From positions 68,263,448-68,327,447 of the forward strand of contig CM076854.1 in assembly GCA_039519185.1 (NCBI GenBank): a stretch of DNA of 64,000 nucleotides. The letters are read 5' to 3'. Shown here one piece after another: positions 55,883 through 64,000 of the stretch. A program made the position numbers and the translations under genes. The first letter of the stretch is position 1. Each line of letters begins with the position of its first letter. Source of the DNA: Astragalus membranaceus. Its lineage: Eukaryota; Streptophyta; Magnoliopsida; Fabales; Fabaceae. Below the pieces are notes generated by a model, which was not told the DNA's origin, searched no databases, and saw nothing but the letters and a program-made list of their open reading frames with translations.

Positions 55883-58441
55883 CACCCAAATATTTAATTA
55901 AATATTTAGGTATCCATTTATTCATTCATTTATTTCAGTTGGTGTAATTATATTAGCATTTGATTAAGAGGCGTATAATTGGATATTAGGAGGCGGTGTT
56001 AGTGATCGAGCTTAAGCTGGAGGAAAGCCCGTGATCCAAGAGCCCACTAGCTAGGCGCCTAGGCTAGGGTTTTGGCTCATTTGCGATTTTGTGTGAGAAA
56101 AGAGAGAGAGGAGTCGCGAATAGAGAGAGGAGAAGAGAAGGAGAATTCGGCGCACATCCAAGGGAGAAGAAGAGGAGGATTTCGCGAGTTCACGGAGAAG
56201 AAAGAAGCTGTGTTGCTGAGGTTATTGTTGGTGACTTGATCAAGAGGATTAGTGCTCTCCTACTATAAGGTAAGGGTGGGGTTCTTCCTTATAATAGGGT
56301 TTTATGATGGGGTTATGTGGGAATAGGTCCTATGATGCCTAGTGTTTGATTTTGATGTTGATTTGATGATAGTTATATCATGATTATGTTAATTGAAATA
56401 TTGGCTTGTTGGTGATTGTTGTAGTTCTAGAAAAAAAGTTGGTGTTCATTGTTGTTATCACGAATTGCATGTTAAGTGTTCGATAAATTGTTGTATGATG
56501 TTGTGATTGGCAATTCATGATAGTTGACATTGGTGATTAAGAATTGGTGATTTGAATTGGTGAAATAACGAAAATATTGACCCTAGGGCGCCATGGGCGC
56601 CATTGTCCTAGTTGCTGTTTTTGGGACCCTGGCGCTGGGCGCCATTGCTGGGCGCAAGTGTTGCTGTTTCTGGCGCCCTGTGTGTGGGCGCCGTGTGCCA
56701 TGTCTAGTTGTGTTGTGTTTGTGTCTGTGCTGCAGGAAACGGCGCCCTGTGCCTGGGCGCCACATCCTGTGTGTGTTGCGTTTTCTGCTGTGTTGCTGTT
56801 TAGGCGCCCTGCTGCTGGGCGCCGTCTCTGGTGTGTGTTCCGGGTTGTGTTGCGTTGCTGTGCCGTGTCCTGAGTTGCCTGGGCGCCAAGGGCGCCATAT
56901 CTTGTGCCATGTTGCGTTTCCTGTTGTGTTCTGGACTGCCTGGGCGCCAAGGGCGCCATTTCCTCCAGTGTTGCCTGCTGGGCGCCTCCCTGGGCGCCAA
57001 TTCCTGCGTGGGTGTCTCTGGGGCGCCAAGGGCGCTGTCCCCTGCGTTGCCCCTAGGCGCCCTGCTCCTGGGCGCCGTTTTCAGGATGTGCCTCAGTTTT
57101 TCCCCTGTTTTGTTTTCGAGATATCTTTTGACTCGGGAGTCCGATTGAGACGTTTCAAAATGTTTTGGAAAGCCTATTCAGAGGCCTAGCTGAATATTCT
57201 AATTTGAGGCAAAGTGATCTATTTTTCTGGAAATTGTTAGCCGTTGGCTTAGCCATTAAATGTTGCCGTTTTTGGGAAAGAAATTGGCGTGACTCAAATA
57301 CCTTGGAAATTGTCGTCGTCTCAAATATTTTGGAAAATTGTCGTTGTCTCCGGTGTTGGGGAAAAATCATCGCGTCTCAAATGTTTTGGAAAATGGTTGT
57401 CATCTTGGTGTCTTGGTGCTGTTTGAGCTAGGTGTGAAGGCTCAAACCTTGGTGTCGTTGGAGCTAGGTGTGAAGGCTCCAAATCTTGGTGTTCCGTTAT
57501 TTCGGGTAGTTTGGTGTTTCTGTGTCGTTGGGCTAGGTGTGAAAGCCCAATTTTGGTGATATTCGGTGATTGATTTTGGTGTGTCACATTGTGACTAATT
57601 TTGATGATTGTCTGTGTGCATTCATGGTGTCGCATACAGCATACGCATTTATTTCGGTGAAGGCCTTTGGTCTTGGAGATGAGTGTGAAAGCTCAATTTT
57701 TCTAAAACTAGTGATCCGGGTGTGAAAGCTCAATTTTTCTAAATTGGTGAGCTGGGTGTGAAAGTTCAATTTTTCTAAAACTAGTGAGCCGGGTGTGAAA
57801 GCTCAATTTTTCTAAATTGGTGAGTCGGGTGTGAAAGCTCTCAATTTTGGTGACGCCTCTGTTTACAGGCAAAACTTTCGGTGATTTGGTACCACATGCA
57901 TATGCCCGTTGGTGTGGGTTGCATTCATGCATTATCATGACATTTGGTGACTGATTGTGGTGTTTACAATTTGACGTGTGTTATAATTCGATGTGTGTAG
58001 TAGAGTGGTAGATATAGTTGTCATATTCTAGCATATTTCCTATCACTTACGCTATTATATTGAAGATATCTCACCCCTTTTGTTTGAATGTTACCCCTAT
58101 GCGATAACGTGCAGGTGATTGCGAGTGAAGGCTTAGCTACCTTCGCTAGTCTGAGTCGGTGTCCTTTGCTTTGATATGTAACACTCAAGGGGGGATAAAC
58201 GCTAGACTTTGGCTGTTGCATTTTATTTGTTTGGAGTCCATTCAGGATGTTATGATTTTATGTTTGAAACTTATTTCTATTTCGCTGCGTGGTGATGTAT
58301 TTTTGACAAAGTGTTATATATCGTATGAGACGTTTTGGTTATCGATGAATGTGTGACATCTCTTTTCGAAGTATGGAATAATGAATTTTTTTGTAACTCT
58401 GATTTTATTAAATAATTACCGGGTAGAAAAAGGGTGTTACA
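55878..58441 (+). repeat. 3' LTR of element E
   Basis: 2,564 bp without insert. Carries the same GGCGCC block (56,587-57,076) and the GGTGTGAA hairpin array (57,421-57,846). Followed by GGGGG. Confidence 0.93.
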
Positions 58442-58913
58442 GGGGGCGAGTTCTCCACTTAAAAAAAGTGGGTTACTTTGGTATATAATGTAGAAAGTGT
58501 AGTATTTAGGTAAATTTTTTTTTTGTATGGAATGGTTTTTTTGCCAGAATGAGATAGGAGAGACAGGAAGAATAGAGGAAATAGAAGATAGAGAATAGGC
58601 GGAGAAAAAAATTATTAAGTAGGAAATAATATTTTGGTATTTTTTCGGGTGGATAGAAAGTTGTATTGTGATTTTGTGAAGGACGTGAAATTGTGTTTTA
58701 TCCGGTCCCTTGCCTCTACTTTTGTCCATTACCATGAACAGCTTCCTAATCAAACAGGGTACAACTAGGGTTGTCTAGTCCAGTCTCTTGTTTTTTAACA
58801 ATGGTGGAAATGGAGTGGTGGGGGAAAGTGGAAGAAGATGAAATGTGAGGAAATGGAGGAAGAGATGGAGGGGTGTATATTTATGTCTAGAGAGAGGAAG
58901 GGTGTTGCCCAAA
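58442..58913. other. region between element E and Helitron 2
   Basis: Continues the sequence that E interrupted at 38,372. No gene is recognised. The minus-strand frame at 58,277-58,753 overlaps the LTR and looks like chance. Confidence 0.5.
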
Positions 58914-58923
58914 TCTATATATA

Positions 58924-59237
58924 TTTGTTAGGTAACTCAAATTCTAAGAAGAGAAAAATCCATATCATTTGAAGTTATATAATTTTTTGACAAATAAATT
59001 ATAGTATTATCCAAATTGATACAAAATTAATTAAAAATATAATAGTGGATGTTTGAATTTCTTTTTCCTTTTAACAATAGAAAATTTTCATAAACTATTA
59101 AAAATATATTATTACCATTTTTAACCAAAATAATATTATTCTTTTCAAAGAAAAAATAAAATAATTTTATTACTTGATTTGTATTTATGTTGCAACGGTT
59201 ATGGAATTGAAAGGTTTCTAACTTTGAATTTATTTTA
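58924..59237 (+). repeat. direct duplication, copy 1 (copy 2 at 59,403-59,716)
   Basis: Two roughly 314 bp copies beginning TTGTTAGGTAACTCAAATTC are nearly identical, with a 479 bp offset. Their central motif (AAGTTATATAATTTTTTGACAA and following) also has diverged relatives at about 60,140-60,420 and 61,110-61,400. Confidence 0.85.
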
Positions 59238-60139
59238 TCCTATTTAAAATAAGTATCTATATTTTAATAAATTATATCTATATTATTATTAAAATTTGTA
59301 AAATTTCAAATAGAGGAATAAAAATATTTACGAATTAATGTTTTTTGATGAACTCAGATTATTACAACATGCATGTATTTGTCTTTTCTTGATTCATAAC
59401 ATTTTGTTAGGTAACTCAAATTCTAAGAAGAGAAAAATCCATATCATTTGAAGTTATATAATTTTTTGACAAATAAATTATAGTATTATCCAAATTGATA
59501 CAAAATGAATTAAAAATATAATAGTGGATGTTTGAATTTCTTTTTCCTTTTAACAATAAATAATTTTCTTAAACTATTAAAAATATATTATTACCATTTT
59601 TAACCAAAATAATATTATTCTTTTCAAAGAAAAAATAAAATAATTTTATTACTTGATTTGTATTTATGTTGCAACGGTTATGGAATTGAAAGGTTTCTAA
59701 CTTTGAATTTATTTTGTTTGAAATGTAACTATTAAAATGTATTTTTTAATGAAATCTAATAATTGTCACTACCTTATTAAATGATACTCATAGTGGAATA
59801 TCATTTAACTATGTTTATATTTTTATGAAAATGATATTTTCTAATTTCTGATGGAAAAACTGAAATAATAATAAAAATTATCAATATATTTATAATATAA
59901 TATAATATATGTTTCATTAAATTTAATCTAAAACTATCTTTAAAATATAAAATAGTTAGTGGACTATTAACATTAAATTTAGTTTAACGGTTATTCATTA
60001 TTTTACGTTATATGAATTTTTTTTAAGAATCTGAATCATTTCTTTAATTGCTAATAAACTCAGAAATTAGTATGAAAAGAGTAGAAGTGGTAGAGTTGTT
60101 TTCTTTCCATTTTTTAAAGCATAAATCTCAACATAGTTT

Positions 60140-61400
<1,261 letters not shown>

Positions 61401-62016
61401 TTTTTTGTAAAGTTGTAGGTATTGAGAAATTGTGTATATTTTAATATTATTCTTTCAAGTTATAAGCATTGAAAATTCATGAATTGGAATTTTCATTTCA
61501 TTAGAAAAAATAAAAATAAAGATTTTTTTTTATTTTCCAATTATAACTTTGAATTAAATAAATTTATTTCGATAAATAATTAAATAATATTTTTTTAATT
61601 AAAATTTTATTTTAAATTTCATTTATAGTTTTACTTTGAATTTATGATTTATTAATTGGTGATAAAGATCAAAGAAAGAAAATAATAAAGATGATTATAT
61701 TTTTGTTTTCTATGATATATGTTTTGCCATACTCATCTGCATATATTTTTAAAATTTATGCCCATCAATTAAACATATTAAAAAGAGAATACACTATATA
61801 ATATTTTTTGCTTAAAATAAATAACTTTTGAATATTAAAAAAATTAAACAATATATTTATGTTATACTATATTTTTAGAATACATAATGTATTTTGTGAA
61901 AAAAAAAACAATACATAATGTATATCACTAAAATTATATATCTTTATATAAAAATTCCATAAAATTTTAAAACGATATTATACAACAACCCGTGCAACGC
62001 ACGGGCATTCCCCTAG

Positions 62017-64000
62017 TAATGATGTAAAATAGTTGCTCTTTTCCCCTCTTTAGGGCCTTTTCATTCATTTAACATTAAAGTAATGAGGGCTCATTCACCG
62101 ATCCCCAATATGAGTGGGGACCACTATTTCCCTCACTTTACGACACATAGAGACTATTTTGTTACAGCCGGGAGCACTTGCAAGATGTAATAACACTCAG
62201 CTAGACGTTTTCAGCATCAACTTTACATTAGGTGCCATTAGTTTTTCCTACGCAAATTTGCTCACTAACTTACAACAGTATTCACACTAAAATGGCATTA
62301 AAAGTGCCAAAACAATGACTAACACATTTTAGACCAAACATTAATACAGTAAACTAAAATGCACACATTAAACACTTAAAACACACTTTTGGTTTTCCAA
62401 ATCAAGCTTAAAGGATCTAACTTACTCTTATTTCTAAGGGTCATCAATCTCCGCCGCGCTAGCATGGGGCTCTGACTCACACGCCTTCCGTCCTGGATCT
62501 TTCTCTTCCGCATGTAACAATGGCGTTTGCCACTCATGGCTCCTGCTCCAACAGTTTTCAGTTTTGATCTAGGGTCCCGTAAATCCCTCTTTTGGAGACG
62601 AGGTCAGGTTCGTGGGAATAGGAAGAGGCGACAATTTTGGTGGAGAGTGTGTGGGAGAGACGTGAGAGGACCACAATGAAGACATAATCAGAAGGAAGAG
62701 AAAGGTTGGAGATAGCGATGTGAGGCTTAAGCTTGTCGACGATGCTAGTGAAGATTGGGTAGGAAAGGTCGTAAGGGAGCGCCACTAAGCGTTGCAGAAG
62801 GGTTTTCAAGAGGCATTGGAATTGTGGTGGCAACGATTTTTGTGAACAACACTGCATCACTTGAAATCGCAACAAATCGACGTCATTATGGTGGTGGAAG
62901 CTTTGAGATGGAGAGGGGGAGTGAGAAAGAGTTTGGAATCCATTGTGGGGACTCTACCAAAATTATGATGTGACTCTTTTATCCAATGATTGATTAAAAG
63001 CTCGTGTAAGTTACTCATACCTACTGTCCTTGGGCACCGTAGCAAAAACTTTTTTAAATAAGAAACTGGGTGCCTTTAGGGCAGGAAAGACACTCATACT
63101 TTTAGCTCTTTGTGTCTATCTCTCCTCAAATACTTTCTCCCTCATCTTATACAATTTTCTCTCTCATATTTTTTTCCCGCCAAAATAAGCTTGAAGGTAC
63201 CAAAGACACCTAATACTCAAGTCACCGAATCTTTTTCCTAAGAAATTTACTAGATAGATGGGTTTTTGTTTCACACAAAAACTAGGCACGTGATGGAAGT
63301 GAAGTATTGATGCTAATTGAATCATCCGTAACCAAGTAGTAAGAATTTATCATGAATAATTGACAACATTGTAGGCTGAATGTTTTTGATAGGAAACTAG
63401 CACAGGTCGACTCATAATTATAACATTATAACATTAATTAACAAAATAGAACAAATTGCACTAAAAAAGCTAATTGATAAATTAATCTTTATCAGCTAGG
63501 AAAATGCTACAACTGCTAGAGTCATTGACTAAAAAAAACTGAAAATCTAGGCAACTCGCTAGTAAAAGAATAGATGCATACAAAGAAAAAATAGTGGAAA
63601 TGAATTTGGCAATTTTCTATAAGCCTTAAATTTTCTATAAGCCTTAAACTTTCATTCATGTGGGCATTTTTGGGTAGTCTCGTGACATCGTTCAACCTGG
63701 CCAAGTTACATGTTGAATTGTAACACCTCTTGTCTTCTCACATCAATGGTATTTAGCTCTGAATTTTTCTTCTATTTGAAAGATTACTATCTAGACTTGC
63801 TGATCAGACTTCAAATCGGGTCTAATATCGACCCGAGAAAAAGAAAACAAAACATGAACCAATTAATAGTTTGATCAAGGTTCAAGAATATAACAAAACT
63901 AATAAGAATACAGAGAGAACATGCAAATTTATTTTACATATATTACAGTGACGATCAGATCGTTGGTCTCTATGGAATATGGATGTGAGTCATGTAGATG
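62017..64000. other. right flank, no gene recognised
   Basis: A minus-strand frame of 105 codons (62,558-62,875) and an overlapping plus-strand frame (62,755-62,973) have somewhat less AT-rich sequence and could be a degenerate gene fragment, but I recognise no domain. The rest is AT-rich with nothing assignable. TTGTAACACCTC at about 63,718 recalls a reversed LTR end, but there is no further support. Confidence 0.4.

Larger units (their letters stand above)
38373..58441 (+). mobile_element. element E, chromodomain Ty3/gypsy (Tekay/Del-like)
   Basis: LTRs at 38,373-43,226 (holding solo LTR F) and 55,878-58,441, flanked by GGGGG (38,368-38,372 and 58,442-58,446). It has a primer site, gag (split by G), protease, RT, RNase H, integrase and a C-terminal chromodomain, which places it in the chromoviruses. 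The LTRs differ by roughly forty substitutions by hand count plus two 13 bp length differences (about 1.6%), so it is older than stack 1's B, C and D. Frameshifts and internal deletions in gag and pol show it is dead. Confidence 0.9.

Noticed and set aside
62558..62973. Two overlapping frames as a possible host gene
   Set aside because: No recognisable domain, no clear splice sites and opposite strands; left as unassigned.
63035..63260. Possible small inverted-repeat element (GGGCACC...GGTACC words)
   Set aside because: Arms are too short and imperfect to support a MITE.

Overview
The window is nuclear DNA of a flowering plant, most likely a papilionoid legume. The Ogre/Tat, Athila, chromovirus and copia retrotransposons, U-rich introns and AT-rich spacers suggest this; the species is inference. 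I found no ordinary host gene. Almost everything from about 490 to 62,016 is transposable elements nested in one another.

Stack 1 (2,188-33,975) is four levels deep. Element A is a Ty3/gypsy remnant with LTR, tRNA-Met primer site and gag. Its gag is split by B (5,344-33,743), an Athila-like element carrying only gag-protease, with a GTTAA target duplication. B's gag is split by C (7,755-29,125), an Ogre/Tat element with ORF1, gag-protease-G-patch, an intron and RT-RNase H-archaeal-type RNase H-integrase. C's 5' LTR is split by D (9,115-13,665), a deletion derivative with two 2,129 bp LTRs and a GTCGG duplication. Hand-counted LTR divergence (B about 0.58%, C about 0.45%, D about 0.42%) agrees with that order. 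Left of A lies an opposite-facing LTR fragment of a related family.

Next come a Helitron remnant (to 34,833) with start-of-gene exons, and a decayed Mutator-like (MULE) transposase gene (35,351-38,064).

Stack 2 (38,373-58,441) is element E, a chromodomain Ty3/gypsy element with a GGGGG duplication. Its 5' LTR holds F, a solo Ogre-type LTR (GGTTG duplication). Its gag holds G, an intact-looking Ty1/copia element on the minus strand with apparently identical LTRs (AATAT duplication). A second, repeat-rich Helitron candidate follows (58,914-62,016), then AT-rich DNA with no recognisable gene.

The most unusual signal is in the non-coding parts. Nearly every family carries its own array of short palindromes or hairpins: AATCGATT spaced about 32-33 bp just upstream of the TATA box in two unrelated LTRs (F and G); hairpins with a constant loop and compensatory stem changes in the LTR of E and in the 3' untranslated region of C; GGCGCC hairpins (E); CGACTGTACAGTCG (C); CGCACG-NNN-CGTGCG (A); and TGCTGCAGCA (B).
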